From contig NZ_CP092497.1 in NCBI RefSeq assembly GCF_022479115.1, forward strand, positions 1,612,001-1,676,000: 64,000 nt of DNA, read 5' to 3'. This DNA comes from Amycolatopsis sp. EV170708-02-1. GTDB lineage: Bacteria > Actinomycetota > Actinomycetes > Mycobacteriales > Pseudonocardiaceae. Positions 27,000-35,393 of the stretch are shown here, piece by piece (the first letter of the stretch is position 1; every line of letters starts with the position of its first letter). A model generated the notes under the pieces. It was not told the origin of the DNA and searched no databases. It saw only the letters and a program-made list of their open reading frames with translations. Both the position numbers and the translations under genes were made by a program.

Positions 27000-27235
27000 C
27001 GGTTCAGGTGCGCGGTGAGCTCGTCGTCGCTCGGCTCGACCAGGTGGCTGCCGTCGGGCCAGACGATGGTTGGGATCCGCCGCTCGCCGTTCTGGAGTGC
27101 CCGCACCGTCTCTTCCGCGCCGGAGTCCGCTTCGACGTCGATGTAGTCGTACTCGACGCCCTTCGAGTCCAGCAGGGCACGGCTGCGTTTGACGTCGGGG
27201 CACCAGCCGGCGCCGTACACGATGAGGTCGCTCAT
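26996..27235 (-). CDS. Glutaredoxin/mycoredoxin-like protein
   Basis: 79 residues with the thioredoxin fold: VYGAGWCPDVKRSRALLDSKGVEYDYIDVE, RRIPTIVWPDG (cis-Pro) and EPSDDELTAHL. The active site reads C-P-D-V rather than C-x-x-C, so only the nucleophilic Cys is present (monothiol type). It starts 3 bases after the LAL regulator stop and overlaps the SH3-like gene, making a three-gene unit. Confidence 0.82.
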   Translation of the reverse strand: MSDLIVYGAGWCPDVKRSRALLDSKGVEYDYIDVEADSGAEETVRALQNGERRIPTIVWPDGSHLVEPSDDELTAHLNR

Positions 27236-27238
27236 GGA

Positions 27239-30127
27239 TCACAGCATGCCAGGTCGTGGTCCGGCGGCGTGTTCGGCGAGGGCCGCGCGGTCGGCGAGCC
27301 CGGTCTTGGCGAGCAGGCTCGCGACGTGTTTCTCGACCGTCCGGGGCGAGATGTGCAGGCGGGCGCCGATGTCCTTGTTGCCCATCCGCTCGGCGAGCAG
27401 CACCAGCACCTCGTATTCGCGCACGGTGACCCCCGCCGCGCGCAGGCCGCCGGGGACCCGGTCGACCCCGGAGCGCCGCTGCCGGACGGGCGCGCCGAGT
27501 TTGCGGAGCAGGCTCCGGCAGGCGGCCGCCACCGCTGGGATGTCCCTGCCGTGGAAGTACTCTTCGGCCTCCTTGAGCCAGCCGGCCGGATCGCCCCAGC
27601 CGTCGGCGGCGGCCGGTTCGGCGATCAGGCGGAGCCCGAGATGGCGGGCCAGGGGATAGGGCGCCGACGTCGCCAGTGCGGAGACCACCGCTCGTTCGGC
27701 TTCGGCCGCGTCGCCGCGCCTGCCGTGCTCGACGGCGTGCGCGAATTCGACGAACTGCCGGTTCCACCGCATCCCGCTCACCGCGGATCCGTCCTCCGGG
27801 CAGGGCGCGCCGCCGAGGGTGTCGACGAGCGTCCTGAGCCCGTGCTGGCCGGCGAGGTGGAAGCGGCTCGGTCGCCGGTCCTCCAGCTCGACGACCTGGC
27901 CGAGTTCGCGGCGGGCCCGGTCGAAATCCTCTTCGAGCAGCGAACAGAAGACCCGCGCCAGCCCGATGCTGAGCACCATCTCCTGTGCGTTCTCACCCCC
28001 GCATTCGCGGAAGTCGTCGAGCGCCTGCTCCATCGCGGGCCGGTCCGCCCGATGTCCGGCCGACATCGCCCTGGTCATATGCGCGTACTGCAGCAACGCG
28101 GTCAGCCGGAGCCTGCCCAGTACGGCGAGGTTCTCCGCGAGCAGGGTGTGCGCGGTGCCGAAGTCGCAGCGCAGGATCGCGTGCATGGTGCGCACGGAAT
28201 CGACCGCGCAGTGCAGGGTGATCGACCCGGTCCGCTGGGCGTCCGCGCGGGCGAGCAGCAGGGTCTGCTCGTCCCCGTTCATCAGCACGCGATGTCCGCC
28301 GAGCCGGACCAGCGCCTGGGTGCGGAGGTGGTGCAGATGGTTGTCCTCGGCGGTCCGCCGCGCGAGCTGCATGTAGTGCTCGGATTCGGTGAGGTCCCGC
28401 GACAGCGCGAGCATCCCGAGCACCTGCAACGCCTGGCAGACGACGAACGGTTGCTCGGTCGCCTCGGCCACCTTCCACGCCTGACGCGCGAGCCGTTCGG
28501 CCGTGCCGGTCCGGCCGGGGACGTCGAGCCAGAGGTTCGCTTCGACGGCGTCGAGCGCCGCTTGCTGACCGGGTGAGATCGCCGAACCGAGGGGAGCGCG
28601 GGCGCGTTCGATCTGGCCGAGGCATTCGTCGTGCCGTCCCGCGATGTAGGCGGCCCAGGCCAGCTGGGTGCGCAGTTTCGCGGCCCGTTCGAGTGTGCCG
28701 ATCTCGCCGAAGGCCGCGGAAAGCTCGACGGCTCGGTCGAACTGACCGGTCTGCCCGAGCGCGTGCACGAGCGTCTCCAGCACTTCGGCCCGATCACCCG
28801 CGTCGGCCCCGCCGAGCAGGTCCAGGGCCTTGGTGAGCATCGTGACCGCGGAGTCCGCGGCACCCGCGTCGAGAGCGCGACGACCGGTCTCCGCGAACAA
28901 GCGGCCCGCCGCCCGCTCGTCCAGAGCGGTCAGCCGGAGCGACGCGACGAGCGCGCACAGATCGCCCGGCAGCCCCGGGTACAGCTCCTCGACCGCGTCG
29001 GCGGTCTGACGGGCTAGTTCCGCCTTCCGCGCGGGTGACTGTCGCGCCAGCAACGCCTCCGCGGTCAGCGGATGCCGGAAGGCGTACCAGCCGGGCGTCA
29101 TCTCGTCGGTGGTCACCAGGTTCGCGGACACCGCGGCGCCCAGGTGGTTGTGCAAGGTCCGGTCGTTCGTTCCGGTGACCGCCTGCACCACCGTCAGCGG
29201 GAAACGGCGGCCGATGATCGCCGCGACGGAAAGCAGTTCGCCCGCCTGCTCGCCGAGCTGCTCCATCCGGACGCCGATACTGGTGACCAGCGCGGCGGGG
29301 ACGCGGGCGCGGAGTTCGCCGATCACGCGCCAGCCGTCGCGGCCCTCGATCAGCAGACCGTCGTTCACCATGCCGTGAAGCAGTTCCTCGACGATGAACG
29401 GAAGGCCGGCGCTGTTGCGCCACAACAGTTCCGTCGCGGCCGACGGCAGTCGCCCCGGCTCGGTCTCGAGACAGGCGGCGGCGAGCGCGTGGGTGTCGGC
29501 GAGGCCGAGCCTGCCGAGTTCGACGACGGCGCAGCTCATCCGCTGTGCTCCGGAGGTCGCCAGGCGCAGCGCGTCGGAAGGCTCGTTGCGGAGCGTGCCG
29601 ACGAACAGGGTCTGCGCCGCGGGCAGGTTGTCGACGAGGTATTCGAGGATGAACAGCGTCTCGGCGTCGGCGTCCTGGAGATCGTCGAGGACGAGGAGCG
29701 CGCCGCGGTCGCGGCTGGTGACGGCCAGCAGGCGGAACACCGCTTCGGCGAGCACCATCAGGGAGCCCGATTCCCGGGGCCGGTCTCCTCGGCTCCAATC
29801 GGGGATGAGCTGGGCGAGCACGGGGATGAACGGGTCGAGTTCGGTCGCCTCCGGCGGGCCCCCGCCGCGGAAATGCGACAGCAGTGCCTGGGTGAGCGGC
29901 CGGAACGGGACGAGCGGGCCGATCGAACTGGCCCTGCCCTGCAGCACCGGGACGTCGGCGGCGACCGCTCGCGAGGCGGCTTCGACGGCGAGCCGGGATT
30001 TGCCGATGCCGCCTTCGCCCACGAGAAAGATCGCGCCGCCGCGACCCGCGATGGCGCGATCGAGAGCTCCGGAGAGCTCGGCCAATTCGGCGTCGCGGCC
30101 GATCACCCGCGACGAACGGATACCCAC
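27239..30127 (-). CDS. LAL-type LuxR transcriptional regulator with AAA/NTPase domain
   Basis: 962 residues. Walker A is LVGEGGIGKSRLAVE (residues 35-49) and Walker B LLVLDDLQDAD; a long TPR-like helical middle follows. A C-terminal LuxR helix-turn-helix (TVREYEVLVLLAERMGNKDIGARLHISPRTVEKHVASLLAKTGLADRAAL) ends the protein. These large ATP-dependent activators often control secondary-metabolite or catabolic genes. GTG 30127 has TATAGT 7 bases upstream (leaderless), and a 13-bp palindrome sits in the -35/-10 spacer. It lies just beyond the lanthipeptide genes, but a strong hairpin separates them. Confidence 0.92.
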   Translation of the reverse strand: MGIRSSRVIGRDAELAELSGALDRAIAGRGGAIFLVGEGGIGKSRLAVEAASRAVAADVPVLQGRASSIGPLVPFRPLTQALLSHFRGGGPPEATELDPFIPVLAQLIPDWSRGDRPRESGSLMVLAEAVFRLLAVTSRDRGALLVLDDLQDADAETLFILEYLVDNLPAAQTLFVGTLRNEPSDALRLATSGAQRMSCAVVELGRLGLADTHALAAACLETEPGRLPSAATELLWRNSAGLPFIVEELLHGMVNDGLLIEGRDGWRVIGELRARVPAALVTSIGVRMEQLGEQAGELLSVAAIIGRRFPLTVVQAVTGTNDRTLHNHLGAAVSANLVTTDEMTPGWYAFRHPLTAEALLARQSPARKAELARQTADAVEELYPGLPGDLCALVASLRLTALDERAAGRLFAETGRRALDAGAADSAVTMLTKALDLLGGADAGDRAEVLETLVHALGQTGQFDRAVELSAAFGEIGTLERAAKLRTQLAWAAYIAGRHDECLGQIERARAPLGSAISPGQQAALDAVEANLWLDVPGRTGTAERLARQAWKVAEATEQPFVVCQALQVLGMLALSRDLTESEHYMQLARRTAEDNHLHHLRTQALVRLGGHRVLMNGDEQTLLLARADAQRTGSITLHCAVDSVRTMHAILRCDFGTAHTLLAENLAVLGRLRLTALLQYAHMTRAMSAGHRADRPAMEQALDDFRECGGENAQEMVLSIGLARVFCSLLEEDFDRARRELGQVVELEDRRPSRFHLAGQHGLRTLVDTLGGAPCPEDGSAVSGMRWNRQFVEFAHAVEHGRRGDAAEAERAVVSALATSAPYPLARHLGLRLIAEPAAADGWGDPAGWLKEAEEYFHGRDIPAVAAACRSLLRKLGAPVRQRRSGVDRVPGGLRAAGVTVREYEVLVLLAERMGNKDIGARLHISPRTVEKHVASLLAKTGLADRAALAEHAAGPRPGML

Positions 30128-30134
30128 CGCCGTG

Positions 30135-30156
30135 ACTATAGCGAGCGGATTCCGCT
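30135..30156 (-). promoter_or_regulatory. Promoter and putative operator of the LAL regulator gene
   Basis: On the minus strand TATAGT (30140-30135) lies 7 bases before GTG 30127. The 13-bp palindrome AGCGGA-T-TCCGCT (30144-30156) occupies the spacer, where a bound protein would block or modulate RNA polymerase. Confidence 0.5.
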
Positions 30157-30175
30157 GTCACGGCCAAAAGTGGAT

Positions 30176-30208
30176 CACGAAGGCGGGCGGCGCGAACCCG
30201 CCTTCGTG
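30176..30208. terminator. Hairpin terminator after the lanthipeptide precursor
   Basis: Perfect 12-bp stem CACGAAGGCGGG with 30197-30208 and a 9-base loop. It closes the lanM-lanA unit 20 bases after the precursor stop. Confidence 0.85.
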
Positions 30209-30228
30209 AGCATTTCACCGACAGCCAC

Positions 30229-30423
30229 TCAGATCCAGCCGCCGGTGAAGACGCTGACGACGGACGGCGAACCGGTGTCCGTGGACAGTGTGGCGAGCGG
30301 GTTGGCGCTCAGCCGCGGCTTGCTGCCCGCCAGCGCGTGGTTGCGCGAGCCGACCTCGAGGGCGCGCGGCAGGTTCACGGCGCCGAGGACGTCTTCGGTG
30401 GCGGGCAGATCTCTTTCGTACAT
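30229..30423 (-). CDS. Putative cysteine-free lanthipeptide-type precursor peptide
   Basis: 64 residues, directly after LanM. Its ATG is 13 bases past the LanM stop, with TGAGGAG overlapping that stop (translational coupling). The N-terminal part (MYERDLPATEDVLGAV, with acidic and Leu/Pro residues) looks like a leader. The last 21 residues are rich in Ser/Thr (eight of them) and end in F-T-G-G-W-I. There is no cysteine anywhere, which is unusual because LanM enzymes normally join Cys to dehydrated Ser/Thr. The product could be a dehydrated linear peptide, or cross-linked by another nucleophile; the core has no Lys. A hairpin follows. Confidence 0.75.
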   Translation of the reverse strand: MYERDLPATEDVLGAVNLPRALEVGSRNHALAGSKPRLSANPLATLSTDTGSPSVVSVFTGGWI

Positions 30424-30436
30424 GCGATTCTTCTCC

Positions 30437-33343
30437 TCATACTCGGTTTACCGGCGGAAAAACGGTGGCCGCGGGATGCGGCCGGTCGGGGCGGAGCAGG
30501 AGCGCGGAGGGGACCCGGTCGCCGAATCCCAGCCGCAGCAGGCCGTAGCCGATCCCCGCCAGGCCGCTCAGCAGCCCTGGCGACGGGACCGCGCCGGGTG
30601 TCCCGCAGCGGGCACCGCGCTGGTCGATGGCGGCGAGCAGATGACCGGTCCGGCGGCGTACCGCGTTCGCGGCGCCAGTGTGCCCGTTCTCCGCCAGCAC
30701 GCACAACACGTCCAGCACTCCGGACTCGCCGTGGCAGAGGCTGAGATCCCTCAGCGGTGCCCTGTCGGCCAGTCGTCTGATCGTCCGGTCGAGGTCCTTG
30801 GCGTAGTCGGGATCGGGCAGGTGCGCGGCCATTCCGAGGGCGTCGCCCGCGAGCCCGTCGCACCAGCGGCCGGCGTTTTCCGCCCGATCGTCCGCCTTTC
30901 CGGGTGGTTTTTCGCCGGGACGGTCGTGCGCCCGCAGGACCCAGTCGATCCCGGCCGAACCGCGGGCGAAGGATTTCTCCGGGGGACGTTCGCGTTCGAG
31001 CAGCTGTGCGGCGTAGCGGTCCGCCCGCGCCAGCGCGGTCTCCAGTCCTGTTTGGACATACACCGAACGCATCGACGCGACGCCGCCGGCGAGCCCGGTC
31101 GTGAACCCGGACGGCGTTTCGGGGGCGGCCTCGGGCATCAGGTCGACGGCCTGCTCGATGAGGTCGCCGGCGGGAAGGCCGACCAGCGTGCTGAGCCGGG
31201 CGATCGTGTACGCGACGCCGCCGAGCCCGAGAAGCCCGCCGCAGCCGGCGGTGGCGGCCAGCTCGCGATCGGCGCGGAGCGTGGTGAAGAGGCCAGGGAG
31301 CGGGCTGATCGCGTACGCGGCCAGATCGCGGTATCGCGCGATCCCGGTCAGCTCGGCGAGCTGGGCGAGGAACAGCGCGACACCGCAATAGCCTTCGCCG
31401 AGCCCCGCGCCCATCGGCAGGACGGTCCAGTAGCGGTCGTCGACGAGTTCGATCCCGAGCCAGTTGGAGCGGTGCTCGTCGGAGAAGGCGTTGGCGACGA
31501 TCTGGTCGGCGATCCCGCACGCGGTGACCAGCAGCCGTTCCGGGTCAGGAGCCTGGTTCGGTACCGCCGTTTCCGCGGTCTCGCCGCCGCCGTGGTGGCC
31601 GTCGGCCGCCGTGCTGATGGCGAGGGTGGCCGAGATCAGCCACTCCTGGTCCCGCTGGTCGAGTGGATCCATGTCGGCGACCTTCGCCAGCACGGTGTCC
31701 AGCGACGGCCGCTCGACGACCCCTTCGACGCTGTCGCCACGCGAATCCAGCAGCGACGTCGAACCGGGGGCCGAGGTGAACATCGGCACGTCGCCCGCCC
31801 ACAGGTCGTCCCGCTCATGCGGTACGAGCCGGAGCAGTTTCTCCTCCCGCGCCGAATCCTCTTCGAGCAGGTCGAACGCGTGGTCGCGGTCGGCGGCGTC
31901 GCGAAGCAGATCGGGATGGGTGGTCTCGTCCAGCAGCCGGAAGTAGAAGTTCGTCGGCCGGATGAGCACCCGGATGGGGTCGTCGGCGCAGCGCCGGAGA
32001 TGCTCGGCGAGTTCGTCCCGTCCGCTGGAGATCGCGTCGTAGCCGAGCCGGAATCCGGCCAGCAGCGCCGCGCTGTGCTCGGCCGGGGTGACGTCGCGGC
32101 CGTCGAGGCGTGGGAGGTTGTTGCTTCCGGCGAGTTCGCCGGGCACCCGGACCAGTCGCATCCGGTCGGTCCCCGGATCGGCCCAATCGACCCGATCGGT
32201 GGGCAGCTTGCCACCGCGACCGGCGAGGCCGGAGATGTCGACGGCACCGTGCTCGCCGGCGAAAAGCTGGGGGAGCAGCAGCGTGCGCTGCACCGACCGG
32301 GCCAGCATCGCCGCCGCGGGGTCGCCCTCCGGCGGAACGGGCGGCGACGGCTGGAACAGGGTCTCGATGTCGATCAGCACCGGCTGGTCGCCGCAGGCGA
32401 TGATGTTCTCGTAGTGGACGTCGGTGGCGTCGAGCGCGTGCAGCAGCGCCAGGAGGATGCCCTGCCTGCGGTAGAAGCGGTCGACGTCGCCGATGTCGGC
32501 ACACGGCCGGTGTTCGACGAACCGGAGCCAGCCGTACCCGTCACGCGGCAAGGCGTCGGCGGTCCGCAGTTCGAGCCCGGGCAGCCGTTTGTTGAGCTGT
32601 TCGACGACGTCGGTGAACCGTTCGTGCAGGATCAGCGGGCGGGGTTTGTAGATCACCTTGGCGCCACTGGAGAAGCGGAGCAGTTTGACCGAACGCCCGC
32701 GGGCGTGCGAGTCGCCGATCCCGCCCGCGACCTCGACGAGCGTGCCGAGTTCGCCGTCGGCGACCGAGCAGGGCAGCAGGGCCGCGTCGGCGGAGAACCG
32801 GCCGAGGGTTTCGGCGTGGGCTTCGGCGGCGTGCAGACAGGCCTGGGCGAGGAGCCGGGCCAGCACCGGGTATTCGCCGAACAACCGGACGAGCCCGGCC
32901 GGAGTGGATTGCCCGCGCACGAAATCCGAGAAGCGCTCTTCGGGCGTCTCGCCCTGGAGGGTTCCGGCTTTGCGGGCACGGTGGAGTTCGAGGACCAGCG
33001 TGCGGACCGAGAGGTTGAGCAGGTGCTGGTCGAGTTGAGCCGCGAAACCTCGACGGAGCGCTTCGACGTCGGCGTCGGCGAGATCGTCCGGTACGGCGTC
33101 ACGCGAGGCGGCGTCGACGAGCGACCTGAAGACCCCGGCGAACGCCGCACGCCAGTCACCGACTGGGGGGCGCTCCGGCAGAAGCGTGGTGATGGCGTGT
33201 TCGGCGAAGTCGGCCCAGAGGGGCTTGTCCGCTGTCCGTTCGCGCGGGGTCCGGCCGTGCTCCCACCACCTCGGCGGCAGGGACGTCGCCGATGGCTGGG
33301 GCGTCACGGCGGTAATGCTTTCAGCTCGGCGCGGTACGCACAT
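30437..33343 (-). CDS. lanM: Class II lanthipeptide synthetase (LanM)
   Basis: About 968 residues, normal for LanM. The N-terminal dehydratase (DUF4135) region has AKVIYKPR (Lys233), VHYENIIACGDQPVLIDIETLF (His310, Asn313, Asp325, Glu327) and TNFYFRLLDE; these are the kinase/lyase-type residues that phosphorylate and eliminate Ser/Thr. The C-terminal LanC-like cyclase keeps its zinc ligands: Cys828 in RWCDG, Cys870-His871 in LCHGESG. The start is uncertain: ATG 33343 is used, GTG 33307 is possible; longer readings enter non-coding sequence. No LanT, protease or immunity gene is adjacent. Domain order and both active sites appear intact. Confidence 0.9.
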   Translation of the reverse strand: MCVPRRAESITAVTPQPSATSLPPRWWEHGRTPRERTADKPLWADFAEHAITTLLPERPPVGDWRAAFAGVFRSLVDAASRDAVPDDLADADVEALRRGFAAQLDQHLLNLSVRTLVLELHRARKAGTLQGETPEERFSDFVRGQSTPAGLVRLFGEYPVLARLLAQACLHAAEAHAETLGRFSADAALLPCSVADGELGTLVEVAGGIGDSHARGRSVKLLRFSSGAKVIYKPRPLILHERFTDVVEQLNKRLPGLELRTADALPRDGYGWLRFVEHRPCADIGDVDRFYRRQGILLALLHALDATDVHYENIIACGDQPVLIDIETLFQPSPPVPPEGDPAAAMLARSVQRTLLLPQLFAGEHGAVDISGLAGRGGKLPTDRVDWADPGTDRMRLVRVPGELAGSNNLPRLDGRDVTPAEHSAALLAGFRLGYDAISSGRDELAEHLRRCADDPIRVLIRPTNFYFRLLDETTHPDLLRDAADRDHAFDLLEEDSAREEKLLRLVPHERDDLWAGDVPMFTSAPGSTSLLDSRGDSVEGVVERPSLDTVLAKVADMDPLDQRDQEWLISATLAISTAADGHHGGGETAETAVPNQAPDPERLLVTACGIADQIVANAFSDEHRSNWLGIELVDDRYWTVLPMGAGLGEGYCGVALFLAQLAELTGIARYRDLAAYAISPLPGLFTTLRADRELAATAGCGGLLGLGGVAYTIARLSTLVGLPAGDLIEQAVDLMPEAAPETPSGFTTGLAGGVASMRSVYVQTGLETALARADRYAAQLLERERPPEKSFARGSAGIDWVLRAHDRPGEKPPGKADDRAENAGRWCDGLAGDALGMAAHLPDPDYAKDLDRTIRRLADRAPLRDLSLCHGESGVLDVLCVLAENGHTGAANAVRRRTGHLLAAIDQRGARCGTPGAVPSPGLLSGLAGIGYGLLRLGFGDRVPSALLLRPDRPHPAATVFPPVNRV

Positions 33344-33563
33344 GGGGGCGGCACCCCCACATTCAGCGCACACACGAAGATGTCCGGAGAGTGACCGCCG
33401 GGCACGGACGGTGCTCGTTCGATGCCGCACCGGAATATGGGGTCCCGGCACCCATGCGCGGGCACCGGTCCTGGTCGCACCATGGTCAGGCGGTGCCGCG
33501 CGCGGGCCGGTTTCTGGGGGTCCGGCCCGCGCCGGTGAGGGGTTCCTCGGGCATGATCGGCTC
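33344..33563. other. Intergenic gap between lanM and the CoA-transferase gene
   Basis: 220 bases between divergent genes. I see G/C-rich inverted segments (for example GGGGG-TGCCG-CCCCC just before the LanM ATG) but no second precursor ORF with a ribosome site. CATGAT at 33552-33557 lies 6 bases before the CoA-transferase ATG. Confidence 0.4.
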
Positions 33564-34796
33564 ATGCGCGTCTTGTCGGAGAGCCAGCTCGGTTCCGTTC
33601 TCGCGGGCGTTCCCGCTTCTCGGCCGCGTGTGGTGGTGAGCGGGAACTTCGCCACGCCGATGCGGGCGCTGAAGGTACTGGACGCGGCTCTGGCGGAGTA
33701 CCGCTTGTTCGCCTTGAACGCGCAGGCAGGCCTGCCGGACCGTGAGGGTGTGCTACTGGAGACGCCGTTCGTGGGCGCCGGTATGCGTGGCCGTTCCGGG
33801 CTGCGGTACTTCCCGTCCCGGTTGTCGCTGGTGCCGCAGCTGCTGAAGCACTCGCTGCCGCCGGACGTCGTCCTGGTGCACACCTCGGTCCCGGTGGACG
33901 GTGTGGTGTCGCTGGGCACGGAGGTGAACATCCTGCCGGCGGCCATCGAGGCGGTTCGGGCCCGCGGCGGCCTGGTCATCGCGCAGCTCAACCCCGAGAT
34001 GCCGTTCACCTACGGCGACGGCCTCGTGCCGGTCGACGAGATCGACTACGGCATCGAGGTGGTGGAGCCGCTGCTGTCGCCGGTCCCGCGGCCGGTCGGG
34101 GACACGGCGCGGACCATCGGTGAGCGGGTGGCCGGGCTGGTCGAGGACGGCGCGACGCTGCAACTGGGCATCGGCGGGATCCCCGACGCGACCCTGGCCG
34201 CGGTGACGGGACGGCGCGGGCTCGCGATCTGGTCGGAGATGTTCAGCGACGGCGTGCTCGCGCTCGACCGTGCCGGGGCCCTCGATCCGGCGGAACCGGT
34301 GACCGCGTCGTTCGTGTTCGGCAGCGCGGACCTGTATCGCTGGCTCGACCGCAATCCGCGGATTCGCTTGCTGCGTACGGAAAAGACGAACGATCCCGCC
34401 GTGATCGCCCGGCAGCGCGGTCTGGTCTCGGTGAACAGCGCCCTGGAGGTGGACCTGTTCGCACAGGCCAACGCGAGCCGGGTGCGAGGGGCGATCTATT
34501 CGGGCTTCGGCGGGCAGACCGACTTCGTGGTCGGGGCGTTGCACTCGCCCGGTGGGCGGGCGATCATCGCGCTGCCGTCCTGGCATCCGAAGGCCGACGT
34601 TTCGACGGTCGTGCCCCGGCTGGCCGGTCCGGTGACGTCGTTCCAGCACAGTTTCCTGGTCAGCGAGCACGGTGTCGCGACGATCTGGGGCAACGACGCC
34701 GGCGAGCAGGCGCGGCAGATCATCGATCAGGTCGCGCATCCCTCGGCCAGGGAAGAACTCGTGACGCGGGGCAGGGAATTGGGATTCGCGCTTTAG
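33564..34796 (+). CDS. Acetyl-CoA hydrolase/CoA-transferase family protein
   Basis: 410 residues in the two-domain CoA-transferase fold. VVVSGNFATPMRALKVLD, EVNILPAAIEAVRARGGLVIAQLNPEMPFTYGDG, LQLGIGGIPDA, LAIWSEMFSDGV and IYSGFGGQTDFVVGALHSPGGRAIIALPS (G-x-G-G-Q-x-D-F) match the 4-hydroxybutyrate CoA-transferase/acetyl-CoA hydrolase family; the catalytic Glu should be in the IWSEMFSDG region. It moves CoA between short acyl groups. ATG 33564 has no Shine-Dalgarno and CATGAT 6 bases upstream. A strong hairpin follows at 34807. Its link to the lanthipeptide genes is only by position. Confidence 0.88.
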   Translation: MRVLSESQLGSVLAGVPASRPRVVVSGNFATPMRALKVLDAALAEYRLFALNAQAGLPDREGVLLETPFVGAGMRGRSGLRYFPSRLSLVPQLLKHSLPPDVVLVHTSVPVDGVVSLGTEVNILPAAIEAVRARGGLVIAQLNPEMPFTYGDGLVPVDEIDYGIEVVEPLLSPVPRPVGDTARTIGERVAGLVEDGATLQLGIGGIPDATLAAVTGRRGLAIWSEMFSDGVLALDRAGALDPAEPVTASFVFGSADLYRWLDRNPRIRLLRTEKTNDPAVIARQRGLVSVNSALEVDLFAQANASRVRGAIYSGFGGQTDFVVGALHSPGGRAIIALPSWHPKADVSTVVPRLAGPVTSFQHSFLVSEHGVATIWGNDAGEQARQIIDQVAHPSAREELVTRGRELGFAL

Positions 34797-34806
34797 GAAT
34801 ACCGGA

Positions 34807-34844
34807 ACCCGGTAAAGGGACACGATTGTGCCCCTTTACCGGGT
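34807..34844. terminator. Bidirectional hairpin terminator
   Basis: 13-bp perfect stem ACCCGGTAAAGGG with 34832-34844, with a further CAC/GTG pairing in the loop. It serves the CoA-transferase (+) and the small peptide gene (-). Confidence 0.8.
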
Positions 34845-34908
34845 CGCAAACACGAGGGGCCGACCCGCGCCAACAGATTGGCCCCCGTCAATCCCTGTGC
34901 TTAGAGCG

Positions 34909-35001
34909 TCAGACCAGCCATCCGAGCACGTGGGCCAGGTGCGCGAGCAGACCCGAAATGAGGTCGTGACCGTGGTGCACGTGCTGGGTGAACATCTGCA
35001 T
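34909..35001 (-). CDS. Small histidine-rich amphipathic peptide (30 aa), novel
   Basis: A 30-codon ORF from ATG 35001 to TGA 34911-34909. It begins MQMFTQHVHH, has six His (positions 7, 9, 10, 12, 21, 24), and then a Leu/Ala-rich segment ending in L-G-W-L-V that can form an amphipathic or membrane-inserting helix. Support: AAGGAG 7-8 bases before the start; a promoter with perfect TTGACA at 35087; a strong hairpin downstream. I do not recognise the family. Metal-binding peptide, toxin-like peptide or leaderless bacteriocin are possible; none is shown. The location 1.6 kb from lanM is suggestive only. Confidence 0.6.
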   Translation of the reverse strand: MQMFTQHVHHGHDLISGLLAHLAHVLGWLV

Positions 35002-35058
35002 TGAGGGGCTCCTTGTTCGGATTTCGTGTTCGGTTGTGCTCTCGCGAGGAGCGATCGA

Positions 35059-35087
35059 AGATTTTCACCACGTTGGCGCCCTGTCAA
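35059..35087 (-). promoter_or_regulatory. Promoter of the small His-rich peptide gene
   Basis: On the minus strand TTGACA (35087-35082), a 17-bp spacer and AAATCT (35064-35059). The leader of about 50 bases contains the palindrome CTCGCGAG (35041-35048). The perfect -35 is rare in this G+C-rich window. Confidence 0.55.
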
Positions 35088-35339
35088 AAAACGATTTCCC
35101 GGGCCGTCGGCGGGTCGTGAATCTTCCTACGATAAACACGTAAGTCTTTCGTGTTTTGCGCCAGGGGTGGGTTTCGCGGGCGATGACACCGTGTGTAGCG
35201 GGGTCGCGGCGAGCTGATGTGGAAGCCGAGCCTCCGCTACGGCAAGTGGGCGGGGATGTGACACGAACCGGTGATCCACTTGCCACGAATGGTGAGGCGG
35301 CGAGAATCACCGATACGGGTGACGGAACGGGGTGTGGGT
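35088..35339. other. Gene-free region with one long inverted repeat
   Basis: No convincing gene is seen between the small peptide promoter and the terminator at 35340. Short ORFs here lack ribosome sites and family features. A 9-bp inverted repeat GGCAAGTGG (35241-35249) / CCACTTGCC (35276-35284) with a 26-base loop is present. Around 35100-35160 the sequence is noticeably A+T richer. Confidence 0.5.
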
Positions 35340-35376
35340 CGACGCGCTGACCCGATCCGGCGGAGTCAGCGCGTCG
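35340..35376. terminator. Hairpin terminator of the PLL-like gene
   Basis: Perfect 12-bp stem CGACGCGCTGAC with 35365-35376, 13-base loop, 18 bases after the end of the minus-strand gene. Confidence 0.8.
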
Positions 35377-35393
35377 TTCGGTTCAATCCCTTG

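Noticed and set aside
29072..33394. Plus-strand open frame of about 1440 codons opposite the LAL and LanM genes
   Set aside because: It is an antisense shadow produced by high-G+C codon bias. The minus strand has complete, recognisable domains (Walker A/B, LuxR HTH, LanM) and this frame has none.
33344..34009. N-terminal extension of LanM up to 34009
   Set aside because: It would overlap the CoA-transferase gene on the opposite strand, and its residues look random; LanM homology begins near 33300.
35026..35217. Short plus-strand open frame upstream of the PLL gene terminator
   Set aside because: No ribosome site, no family, and it runs against the small peptide promoter on the other strand.
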